Under the pieces are notes generated by a model that was not told the DNA's origin, ran no database searches, and saw nothing but the letters and a program-made list of their open reading frames with translations. From the NCBI RefSeq assembly GCF_029894425.1, contig NZ_JARXYJ010000001.1, positions 7,150,501 to 7,214,500 on the forward strand: a stretch of 64,000 nt of DNA. Reading direction: 5' to 3'. This document shows, one piece after another, positions 7,921 through 15,788 of this stretch. The translations under genes were made by a program, and so were the position numbers. The first letter of the stretch is position 1. Each line of letters starts with the position of its first letter. Source of the DNA: Streptomyces sp. SAI-127 (lineage in GTDB: Bacteria > Actinomycetota > Actinomycetes > Streptomycetales > Streptomycetaceae).

Positions 7921-9270
7921 ATGGGACGACCTGACCTGAGCCGCAGGCAACTTCTCGCCGCGGCGGGCGGACTGAGCGTCGCCGCGAGCTTCGGCTTCGC
8001 GGCCCTCGGCACCGGCGCCGACGCGCTCGCCTCCGGCGCGGACACCCGGGTGCGCTACTGGAACCTCTTCAGCGGCGGCGACGGCGCCAACATGATCACG
8101 ATGCTTGACGCCTTCCGAAAGGCCAACCCGGACATCGACGTGAAGGACTCCACCCTCCAGTGGGGCAACCCCTTCTACACCAAGCTCGCCATGGCGGCCG
8201 CGGGCAACCGCGCACCCGACCTCGGCGTCATGCACATGGGCCGGGTCACCGGCTTCTCGCCCGGCCGGCTCCTCGACCCGTGGGACGTCGACCTGCTCGC
8301 CAAGTACGGCGTACGGGAGCAGGACTACAACCCCGCGTTGTGGAAGCGCGGCGTCATCGACGGCAAGCTCTACGCCCTCCCGCTCGACATCCACGTCCAG
8401 CTCTGCTTCTACCGCAAGGACGTACTGGGCAAGGCGGGCCTGCTCGGCGACGACGGCCGGATGATCCCGGTCACCTCCACCGACGAGTGGTTCGACGTCC
8501 TGAAGAAGGCCAAGGCCGCCCAGAAGAAGGGGCTCCAGACGATCGGCCTGTGGACCAACGACCAGAACTTCCAGTGGTGGTTCTTCGTCGCCTTCTACAC
8601 CCAGCTCGGCGGCAAGTGGTTCAACGACGCCGACACCGAGGTCCTCTTCGACCCCGACAAGGCCACCCAGGTACTGGAGTTCCTCCGCAGGCACGTCACC
8701 GACGGGTACGTCATCCCCGGCGCCCCCACCGGTGAACAGTTCATCAACGGCGCCCCCTTCACCTGGGAGGGCAACTGGTCCGTGCCGGTCTTCTCCGGCG
8801 CGAAGCTGGACTACGGCGCGACCCCGCTGCCACCCGTCTTCGGCAGGCCGGCCACCCACGCCGAGTCGCACGCCTTCGTCCTGCCGCACCAGGCGGGCCG
8901 CGGCGGCGCCACCAACGAGGGCGCGCACGAACTCGCCGCGTACGTCGTGACGCACGCCCTCCAGTGGGCGGCCGGCGGTCACATCCCCGCGTACACACCG
9001 ACGCTCTCCACGGCCGCGTACAAGAAGCTCACCCCGCAGAACGAGTACGTCAGCGCCATGGACCACCAGGCCACCGAGCCCAAGGTGTGGTTCGCGGGCT
9101 CCACCGGCGTGCTCGCCCAGGACCTCGGCCCGGTCGTCGTCTCCTCGACGATGGGCTCCGCCAAGCCGGACAAGGTCGCGCAGACGATGAAGAGCCGTCT
9201 CGCCAAGCTCCTCGCCTCGAAGAACCCGATGGACGGCAGGACCGCCGCGCAGGGAGGTGCGGTCGCATGA
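7921..9270 (+). CDS. Extracellular solute-binding protein of a carbohydrate ABC transporter
   Basis: 449 aa family-1 sugar-binding protein, start ATG 7921 directly after the operators. A Tat signal is visible (SRRQLLAAAGGLSVAASF), ending about residue 35. Unlike most Gram-positive binding proteins I see no lipobox cysteine in or after the signal; the only cysteine is mid-protein in LCFYRKD. It may be held by an uncleaved signal or released. Mature-region features such as VRYWNLFSGGDG and FTWEGNWSVP are typical of oligosaccharide binders. The first permease gene overlaps its stop (ATGA). The operon context (arabinanase, arabinofuranosidase) suggests arabino-oligosaccharides as ligand; this is inference. 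Confidence 0.88.
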   Translation: MGRPDLSRRQLLAAAGGLSVAASFGFAALGTGADALASGADTRVRYWNLFSGGDGANMITMLDAFRKANPDIDVKDSTLQWGNPFYTKLAMAAAGNRAPDLGVMHMGRVTGFSPGRLLDPWDVDLLAKYGVREQDYNPALWKRGVIDGKLYALPLDIHVQLCFYRKDVLGKAGLLGDDGRMIPVTSTDEWFDVLKKAKAAQKKGLQTIGLWTNDQNFQWWFFVAFYTQLGGKWFNDADTEVLFDPDKATQVLEFLRRHVTDGYVIPGAPTGEQFINGAPFTWEGNWSVPVFSGAKLDYGATPLPPVFGRPATHAESHAFVLPHQAGRGGATNEGAHELAAYVVTHALQWAAGGHIPAYTPTLSTAAYKKLTPQNEYVSAMDHQATEPKVWFAGSTGVLAQDLGPVVVSSTMGSAKPDKVAQTMKSRLAKLLASKNPMDGRTAAQGGAVA

Positions 9271-10205
9271 CGACCAGCGCTCAGACCGTCGCCGCACCGG
9301 CACGGGCCAGGACCGCGACCGTCACGGCGACCGTCCGCCGCAAGCAGGGCTTCCAGCACGGCGGCTGGTTCGTCGCCCCGTTCCTCGCGCTCTTCGTACT
9401 GTTCGTGATCTGGCCGCTGCTGCGCGGCGTCTACCTCAGCTTCACGGACGCCAACATCTCCGGCGACGACGCGAGTTTCGTCGGCCTCGACAACTACCGC
9501 GAGGCCCTGAACGACTCGGCTATGTGGGACGCGCTCGGCCACAGCGCGTACTTCACGCTTCTGGTCGTCCCGTGCATCACGGTCCTCGCCTTCCTGCTCG
9601 CGATGCTCGCCCACCACATCGAGCGCGGCAAATGGCTGTGGCGGCTGTGCTTCTTCGTGCCGTTCCTGCTGCCCTCGACGGTCGCCGCCAACATGTTCCA
9701 GTGGCTGTTCACCCAGGGCATCGGCCTGGTCAACGAGACCTTCGGGCTAGACACACCCTGGCTGACCGACAAGTCGTACGCGATGCTCGCCATCGTCATC
9801 GAGACCCTGTGGTGGACCGTCGGCTTCAGCTTCCTGCTCTACCTCGCCGCCCTCCAGGGCATCCCCGACCACCTCTACGAGGCCGCGAAGCTGGACGGCG
9901 CGAACGCCTGGCACCGCATGGTCCACATCACGCTGCCGATGCTGCGGAACATCACCGGTCTGGTGATCGCGCTCCAGATCCTCGCCTCGCTCCAGCTCTT
10001 CGACCAGGCCGTCGTGATGATGGACTTCGGGCCGGGGCCGGAGGTCAGCACCCGCTCCTTCGTCCAGTACACCCTCGAACAGGGCTTCACCAGCTACCGC
10101 GTGGGCTACGCCTCCGCGATGTCCATCATCTTCTTCGTGATCATCGCAGTCGTCGCCCTGGCTCGGATGTGGCTGCTGCGCACCCGTGAGGAGGGCGGCC
10201 GATGA
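9267..10205 (+). CDS. Carbohydrate ABC transporter permease (MalF/UgpA type)
   Basis: 312 aa, start ATG 9267 (ATGA overlap, AGGGAGG upstream). A short cytoplasmic N-terminus is followed by six predicted membrane segments, beginning GWFVAPFLALFVLFVIWPLL. The EAA loop that docks to the ATPase is clear: YEAAKLDGANAWHRMVHITL. It pairs with the next gene as the heterodimeric channel. No ATPase gene is in the operon; in Streptomyces such CUT1 importers commonly share the MsiK ATPase encoded elsewhere. Confidence 0.92.
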   Translation: MTTSAQTVAAPARARTATVTATVRRKQGFQHGGWFVAPFLALFVLFVIWPLLRGVYLSFTDANISGDDASFVGLDNYREALNDSAMWDALGHSAYFTLLVVPCITVLAFLLAMLAHHIERGKWLWRLCFFVPFLLPSTVAANMFQWLFTQGIGLVNETFGLDTPWLTDKSYAMLAIVIETLWWTVGFSFLLYLAALQGIPDHLYEAAKLDGANAWHRMVHITLPMLRNITGLVIALQILASLQLFDQAVVMMDFGPGPEVSTRSFVQYTLEQGFTSYRVGYASAMSIIFFVIIAVVALARMWLLRTREEGGR

Positions 10206-11062
10206 CCACCGCCGTACAGGTCCGCAAGAACCCCCGCAAGCCCTGGACGCCCAGCCAGATCATCCTCACGCTGATCGGCGTCGCCGTGTCCGCCGTGTTC
10301 GTGGCGCCGATCGCGGCAGCTCTGTTCACCTCCCTCAAGTCCGAGGCGGAGGCGGCCGAGATCCCGCCGCACTGGCTGCCCGAGGTCTGGACGGTCCAGG
10401 CGTGGAAGGCGCTGTGGGAGACCGGCAACATCACCAACTGGTTCATCAACTCGCTGGTGGTGTCGGTCTGCGTCACCTCCGTCGTGCTGACGGTCAGCGC
10501 CCTCGCCGGATACGGCTTCGCCCGCACCGAGTTCCGTGGCAAGAACGTGCTCATGGGCATCGTGATGTCGGGCCTGATGATCTCCCCGGCGGTCCTCGGC
10601 GTCCCGCTGTTCACCACGGTCCAGCAGATGGGGATGGTCGACACGTACTGGGGCATGATCCTCCCCCAGTGCGCGCCGGCCGCGATGGTCTACATCCTCT
10701 ACAAGTTCTTCCAGGGCGTCCCGCGCGAACTGGAGGAGGCGGCCTTCATCGACGGCGCGGGCCGCTGGCGGGTCTTCTTCACGATCGTCGTCCCGCTCGC
10801 GAGGCCGTCTCTGGCGGCGGTCGGCATCTTCACCTTCATCGCCTCCTGGAACAACTTCCTGTGGCCCTACATGGTGACCAACAACCCCGACCTGATGACC
10901 ATGCCGAACGGCATCGCCACCGTCATGAACTCCTACGGCATCCAGTGGGCCCAGCTCATGGCCGGCGGCCTCATGGCAGGCCTGCCGCTGATCATCGTGT
11001 TCGTCTTCTTCCAACGGCAGATCGTGGCGGGCGTGGCCCACACGGGGCTGGCGGGCCAGTGA
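10202..11062 (+). CDS. Carbohydrate ABC transporter permease (MalG/UgpE type)
   Basis: 286 aa, start ATG 10202 (ATGA overlap with the preceding permease). Six membrane segments and the EAA motif EEAAFIDGAGRWRVFFTIVV near residue 178; the C-terminus VFFQRQIVAGVAHTGLAGQ is characteristic of the MalG half. It forms the import channel with the upstream permease. The next gene begins only after a 379-bp spacer with a strong hairpin, so downstream enzyme expression may be tuned separately. Confidence 0.92.
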   Translation: MTTAVQVRKNPRKPWTPSQIILTLIGVAVSAVFVAPIAAALFTSLKSEAEAAEIPPHWLPEVWTVQAWKALWETGNITNWFINSLVVSVCVTSVVLTVSALAGYGFARTEFRGKNVLMGIVMSGLMISPAVLGVPLFTTVQQMGMVDTYWGMILPQCAPAAMVYILYKFFQGVPRELEEAAFIDGAGRWRVFFTIVVPLARPSLAAVGIFTFIASWNNFLWPYMVTNNPDLMTMPNGIATVMNSYGIQWAQLMAGGLMAGLPLIIVFVFFQRQIVAGVAHTGLAGQ

Positions 11063-11441
11063 CACGACCACGGTACTGCGCGGGCCCGGACACCGGCCGA
11101 GACCCGGCGGTGGTCCCGCCGGGGCGGTCGCGCCTTGGTGTCCGCCGACAGGGCGGTGGCGTGTGCGGTGCCGGGGGTCCGGTCGCGGTGTGGCGTGGGT
11201 CTGGGCGTCGGGCGTGGCTCGCCGGGGCGGTCGTTTCCTTGCAGTCGGCGAGGGGACATGGCCGCACCGGACGTACGCGGTCCCCGCGGGCTGGTGACCC
11301 AACCACCGTGCGGCCGGGACTTGGCCGTGGTCCCGCCGGGGCCGGCGCGCGGGCGGTCGCCTCTTCGCCGTCGCCCGGACGGCAGCGCCACACCCACCTC
11401 GTCCGGCCCGTGCGGGTCACCATCAGCGTAGGGAGCCCCAG
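11063..11441 (+). other. 379-bp non-coding spacer inside the arabinan operon, with hairpin and direct repeat
   Basis: No convincing gene. A 7-bp GC stem, CCCGGCG at 11103-11109 with CGCCGGG at 11117-11123, lies 41 nt after the permease stop. The 15-mer GTGGTCCCGCCGGGG occurs twice in direct orientation (11110-11124 and 11327-11341), and a strongly G/T-biased stretch fills about 11135-11235. An open frame at 11135-11431 has atypical Arg/Gly/Pro composition and no ribosome site, so I leave it out. Possible roles are partial termination or mRNA processing between transporter and enzyme genes. Confidence 0.45.
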
Positions 11442-12407
11442 TTGAAGCGACTCAGACTTGCCGCCGTCCTGACCGCCGTTCTCGTCGCGCTCCTGCCGAC
11501 CACGGCCCAGGCGGACACCACCTACCCCGACCCGCTCCCGGTCACCGGTCAGCAGATCATCCACGACCCGACGGTGATCCAGCTCAAGTCCGGTGGCTAC
11601 GCGGCCTATTCGACCGGCGGGGTGATCGGCGCCCGGCTGTCCAAGGACCTCAGGCACTGGACCGACGCGGGCAACGCCTTCGCCGAGCCGCCGGGTTGGT
11701 GGTACGAGTACAACGACACCGGCGACCCCTGGGCCCCGGACATCTCCTACCGCGCGGGCAGGTACTGGCTCTACTACGCCGTCTCGTCCTGGGGCACCAA
11801 CCACTCCGCGATCGGCGTGGCCACCTCCCCGTCCGGCCTCCCCGGCACCTGGACGGACCACGGCAAGGTCTTCACCTCCGAGACCACCGACTCCTGGAAC
11901 GCCATCGACCCCGCGATCGTCCGGGCGGACGGCAGGCTGTGGATGTCGTTCGGCTCGTACTGGACGGGCATCCGCATGGTCGAGCTCAGCCCGGTCACCG
12001 GGAAGGCCCTCCCGGGTGCCACCGTCCACCACCTGGCCACCCGCGCCGACGCCCCGTACGCGGTCGAGGGCCCGTACATCGTGAAGCACGGCCGCTACTA
12101 CTACCTCTTCGCGTCCTACGACGCCTGTTGTGCGGGAGTGAACTCCACGTACAAGATCAGGGTCGGAAGGTCCACGACGGTCACGGGACCCTACGTCGAC
12201 AGCACGGGCACACCGCTGCTGGAGGGCGGCGGCGACCTGCTGCTGGCAGGGCACGGGAGGTACATCGGCACGGGAGGCGAGTCGGTCTTCCGCACCCGCG
12301 GCCAGGACTGGCTGGCCTACCACTACTACGACGCAGACGACAACGGCACACCGAAGCTCGGCCTGAACAGGCTCGGCTGGGTGCGTGACTGGCCGGTTGT
12401 CAAGTAA
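11442..12407 (+). CDS. Secreted arabinan endo-1,5-alpha-L-arabinosidase (GH43)
   Basis: 321 aa, TTG start at 11442 with GGGAG 6 nt upstream. Sec signal peptide, residues 1 to about 24 (ending TTAQA). Five-bladed propeller GH43 enzyme cleaving internal alpha-1,5 bonds of arabinan. The catalytic triad is visible: Asp42 (HDPT, base), Asp156 (NAIDPAIV, pKa modulator) and Glu209 (VEGPYIV, acid). Family phrases WAPDISYRAGRYWLYYAVS and YYLFASYDACCAG are intact. It is followed 21 bp later by the GH51 gene. A second secreted enzyme of the same type is encoded at 34708-35664. Confidence 0.93.
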   Translation: MKRLRLAAVLTAVLVALLPTTAQADTTYPDPLPVTGQQIIHDPTVIQLKSGGYAAYSTGGVIGARLSKDLRHWTDAGNAFAEPPGWWYEYNDTGDPWAPDISYRAGRYWLYYAVSSWGTNHSAIGVATSPSGLPGTWTDHGKVFTSETTDSWNAIDPAIVRADGRLWMSFGSYWTGIRMVELSPVTGKALPGATVHHLATRADAPYAVEGPYIVKHGRYYYLFASYDACCAGVNSTYKIRVGRSTTVTGPYVDSTGTPLLEGGGDLLLAGHGRYIGTGGESVFRTRGQDWLAYHYYDADDNGTPKLGLNRLGWVRDWPVVK

Positions 12408-12428
12408 CTCCGTTCCTGAAAGGTCCCC

Positions 12429-13949
12429 ATGAGCAAGTCCACCGCCCGCTTCACCCTCGACCCCGCCTTCAAGGTCGGCGAAGTGAACCCCCGCCTCTTC
12501 GGCAGCTTCGTGGAACACCTCGGGCGCTGCGTCTACACCGGCATCTTCGAACCGGACCACCCCACCGCCGACGACAAGGGCCTGCGCCAGGACGTCCTGG
12601 ACCTCGTCCGCGAACTCGGCGTCACCGCCCTGCGCTACCCCGGCGGCAACTTCGTCTCGGGTTACAAGTGGGAGGACTCGGTCGGCCCGGCCGCGGACCG
12701 CCCCCGCCGACTCGACCTCGCCTGGCACTCCACCGAGACCAACCGCTTCGGCCTCTCGGAGTACATCGACTTCCTCCGCAAGGTCGGCCCCCAGGCCGAG
12801 CCCATGATGGCCGTGAACCTCGGCACCAGGGGCGTCGCCGAGGCCCTCGAACTCCAGGAGTACGCCAACCACTCCGAAGGCACCGCCCTGGCGGACCTGC
12901 GGGTCGCCCACGGCGACAAGGACCCCTTCGGCATCACACTCTGGTGCCTCGGCAACGAGATGGACGGCCCCTGGCAGACCGGCCACAAGACGGCCGAGGA
13001 GTACGGCCGGATCGCCGCCGAGACCGCCCGCGCGATGCGCCAGATCGACCCCGGCGTCGAACTCGTCGCCTGCGGCTCCTCCAGCCAGTCCATGCCGACC
13101 TTCGCCGAGTGGGAGGCGACGGTCCTCGAGGAGACGTACGACCTCGTCGACTACGTCTCCCTGCACGCCTACTACTGGCCCGAGGACGGTGACGTCGACT
13201 CCTTCCTCGCCTCGGCCGTCGACATGGAGTCGTTCATCGACAACGTCGTCGCGACCGCCGACCACGTGGGAGCGAAGCTCAAGTCGAAGAAGAAGATCAA
13301 CCTCTCCTTCGACGAGTGGAACGTCTGGTACCTGCCCGAGTGGGAAGCGCGCGCCAAGGAGTTCGAGCGGGACGACTGGCCCGAGGCCCCCCGTCTCCTG
13401 GAGGACAACTACAGCGTCCTCGACGCGGTCGTCTTCGGCTCGCTCCTCATCGCCCTGCTGCGACACGCCGACCGCGTCACGGTCGCCTGTCTCGCCCAGC
13501 TCGTCAATGTGATCGCCCCGATCATGACCGAACCGGGCGGCCCGGCCTGGCGCCAGACGACGTTCTTCCCGTTCGCGCAGGCCTCGCAGTACGGCCGCGG
13601 TGAGGTCCTCGACGTACGGGTCGACTCGCCGACGTACGAGACCAAGAAGTTCGGCGAGACGGACCTCCTGCACGCCACGGCCGTGCGCGCCGAGGACGGC
13701 ACGGTCACCGTCTTCGCCGTCAACCGCAGCCAGAACGACCCCCTGCCGCTCGAAGTCGCCCTGAGCGGACTGGACTTGACGAGCGTCGTCGAGCACAGCG
13801 TCCTCGCGGACGCCGACCCGGACGCCCGCAACACCCTCGACGCCCCCGAGCGGGTCGCCCCGCACGCGGCCGAGGGCACCGCGCTGCGGAACGGCACCCT
13901 CACCGCCGTACTGGAGCCGCTGTCCTGGAACGTGATCCGGCTCGGCTGA
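12429..13949 (+). CDS. abfA: Intracellular alpha-L-arabinofuranosidase (GH51)
   Basis: 506 aa, ATG 12429 preceded by GAAAGG; no signal peptide. A TIM barrel with acid/base Glu177 (CLGNEMDGPW) and nucleophile Glu296 (SFDEWNVWY), followed by a beta-sandwich C-terminal domain. It removes terminal alpha-L-arabinofuranosyl units from imported arabino-oligosaccharides, giving L-arabinose. Last gene of the arabinan operon: arabinanase outside, transporter, arabinofuranosidase inside. Its stop is followed by an inverted repeat shared with the end of the converging kinase gene. Confidence 0.95.
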   Translation: MSKSTARFTLDPAFKVGEVNPRLFGSFVEHLGRCVYTGIFEPDHPTADDKGLRQDVLDLVRELGVTALRYPGGNFVSGYKWEDSVGPAADRPRRLDLAWHSTETNRFGLSEYIDFLRKVGPQAEPMMAVNLGTRGVAEALELQEYANHSEGTALADLRVAHGDKDPFGITLWCLGNEMDGPWQTGHKTAEEYGRIAAETARAMRQIDPGVELVACGSSSQSMPTFAEWEATVLEETYDLVDYVSLHAYYWPEDGDVDSFLASAVDMESFIDNVVATADHVGAKLKSKKKINLSFDEWNVWYLPEWEARAKEFERDDWPEAPRLLEDNYSVLDAVVFGSLLIALLRHADRVTVACLAQLVNVIAPIMTEPGGPAWRQTTFFPFAQASQYGRGEVLDVRVDSPTYETKKFGETDLLHATAVRAEDGTVTVFAVNRSQNDPLPLEVALSGLDLTSVVEHSVLADADPDARNTLDAPERVAPHAAEGTALRNGTLTAVLEPLSWNVIRLG

Positions 13950-13957
13950 ACGAGGCC

Positions 13958-14006
13958 CCCGAGGGCGTCAGCAGGTTTCCCGCAGGAATCCGTCGGCGCC
14001 CTCGGG
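13958..14006. terminator. Inverted repeat at the convergent abfA/kinase 3' ends
   Basis: Perfect 10-bp arms CCCGAGGGCG (13958-13967) and CGCCCTCGGG (13997-14006). The right arm lies in the 3' end of the kinase coding region, so one hairpin may serve both converging transcripts. Confidence 0.5.
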
Positions 14007-15737
14007 CTCGACCTCCTCGTCCCGGCGCACCACGCTGAGGGTGCTGCTCCAGGTGGCGCACGCCGTGGTCAGGCCCTTCTTGGTGTACTCGACCATGAGG
14101 ACGTTGTCGTCGAAGGCGTCGGCGAACTCGCCGCACTCGTCGTACTCCGCGCACTCCTCGACGATGGCGAAGTCCAGGCCCAGGGACGCGCGGTCGGAGA
14201 CGAGCTCCGCGGTGTTCTTCTGCGCGATGGCCAGGCCCTCGGCATGGGCGTGCGCCGCCAGCCGCTTCATCAGGGCCTCCGCCTGGGCGGCCTTGAGATA
14301 CGACGGGAAGCGGGTGAAGGAGTCGTAGTTGTCGGGCTCCACGGCCTGGTAGCCCTTGGCCGCGCAGGCGTCGATCCAGGTGTCCAGTCTGGCGGCGATG
14401 CGTTCGCGCTTGGCGGCCGTACGGATGTCCAGGACGGCCTCGTCCCAGTCCGTGTCGTGGACGACCTTCCCGTCGGCGTCGCGCAGCAGCAGGTCGGCGT
14501 CCCAGTCGGTCTCCGCGTCCGACTCCGCTTGGTAGGCGTTGATGTTGCAGATGTTGTAGAGCCCGGGTGCGGGGGCGTCCTCGTAGCTGCGGCTCACCAC
14601 ACGGACCCCCGTCGCCGGGGGGTACGCGCCGCCGATCTGGTAGTCCCAGGGCACGTGCTTGGGCGGGAGCGTCACGGCGGCGGGGACGGTGGACCCGGAC
14701 GAGGTGGACGACGGTTCGGCCGGTGACGGGGACGCGCCCTCAGTGTCCGACCCGGCCCGCAACGCCGCGATGCTCAGCCCGGTGACGGCCAGGGCCGCGA
14801 CCAGACCGACGAGGACCCGCCGCCGGGACCCGCGGCCTCCCCGATCGCCTCGGCTCTCCCGCTGGTGGCTGGTCGCCACGGGGCCGGACGGTCCGGGCGA
14901 CACCGGTGCGGCCGAGGCGGTCGGCGCGTCGGTGTCCGGCAACGCCCTCAGCAGCTCGCGCAGTTCACCGAGTTGCGGCCGGGCTGCCGGGTCCTTGTCC
15001 AGGCAGCGTTCGGCGATGCTGTGCAGCGGTTCCGCGACCCCCTCAAGGGCCGGCGGCTCGTACATCACCTGGTAGCCCGTCAGATACGGGCTGCTGCCGT
15101 CGAACGGGCGGCTGCCGGTGGCCGCGTAGACCAGCAGCGACCCCAGCGAGAAGACGTCCGAGGCCCCGGTGACCTCGCGCGGCGCGGCGAACTGCTCCGG
15201 GGACATGAAGGGCGGGGTGCCGATCAGCCGCCCGGTCATGGTGAGCGCCTCGTTGTCGACGGCGTACGAGATGCCGAAGTCGATGACACGGGGCCCGTCC
15301 TCGGCCATCAGGACGTTGCTCGGCTTCAGGTCCCGGTGGACCATGCCGACCCGGTGGATGTCCCGCAGCGCCTCGACGAGGCCCAGCGCGAGCACCCGCA
15401 GTCCGCTGCCGCGCAACGGGCCGTCCTGGGCCACGATGTCCGCGAGGGTGCGGCCCGGGACGTACAGCGTCGCCATCCATGGCTGCGGGGCGTCCGGGTC
15501 GGCGTCCACCACCGGGGCCGTGAACGCCCCGCTCACCCGGCGGGCGGCCGCGACCTCCTGCCGGAAGCGGGTGCGGAACTCCTCGTCCAGCGCGTACGCG
15601 GGGTGCACGAGCTTGACCGCGACCTGCCGCCCGGAGTCCGAGCGACCGAGGTAGACGATCCCCATGCCGCCGCTGCCGAGCCGGTCGACCAGCGTGTAAC
15701 CGCCGATGGACTCCGGATCGCCGGGGCTCAGCGACAT
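13968..15737 (-). CDS. Transmembrane Ser/Thr kinase fused to an extracellular GH114 domain
   Basis: 589 aa. Residues 13-265 are a Hanks-type kinase: P-loop GSGGMG (21-26), Lys42 in VAVK, catalytic HRDLKPSN (134-141), DFG (153-155) and SPEQF. A Pro/Ser/Arg linker leads to one membrane helix at about 307-327, then a Ser/Thr-rich stalk. Residues about 360-589 match GH114 (endo-alpha-1,4-polygalactosaminidase-type, DUF297): WDYQIGG, VEPDN (466-470), a KN motif, EECAEYDECGEF and EYTKKG. So a cytoplasmic kinase faces an outside polysaccharide-binding or hydrolysing domain. Most Streptomyces receptor kinases carry PASTA or beta-propeller sensors instead. It lies 51 bp downstream of the GH35 gene on the same strand. 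Confidence 0.9.
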   Translation of the reverse strand: MSLSPGDPESIGGYTLVDRLGSGGMGIVYLGRSDSGRQVAVKLVHPAYALDEEFRTRFRQEVAAARRVSGAFTAPVVDADPDAPQPWMATLYVPGRTLADIVAQDGPLRGSGLRVLALGLVEALRDIHRVGMVHRDLKPSNVLMAEDGPRVIDFGISYAVDNEALTMTGRLIGTPPFMSPEQFAAPREVTGASDVFSLGSLLVYAATGSRPFDGSSPYLTGYQVMYEPPALEGVAEPLHSIAERCLDKDPAARPQLGELRELLRALPDTDAPTASAAPVSPGPSGPVATSHQRESRGDRGGRGSRRRVLVGLVAALAVTGLSIAALRAGSDTEGASPSPAEPSSTSSGSTVPAAVTLPPKHVPWDYQIGGAYPPATGVRVVSRSYEDAPAPGLYNICNINAYQAESDAETDWDADLLLRDADGKVVHDTDWDEAVLDIRTAAKRERIAARLDTWIDACAAKGYQAVEPDNYDSFTRFPSYLKAAQAEALMKRLAAHAHAEGLAIAQKNTAELVSDRASLGLDFAIVEECAEYDECGEFADAFDDNVLMVEYTKKGLTTACATWSSTLSVVRRDEEVEPEGADGFLRETC

Positions 15738-15788
15738 CGCCGGTCACCTTTCCCAAGTACGGGTGCTCGAAAGTTCAACGACATCAGG

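Noticed and set aside
11135..11431. 98-residue open frame in the arabinan operon spacer
   Set aside because: No ribosome site, and Arg/Pro/Gly composition follows the repeats; treated as non-coding.
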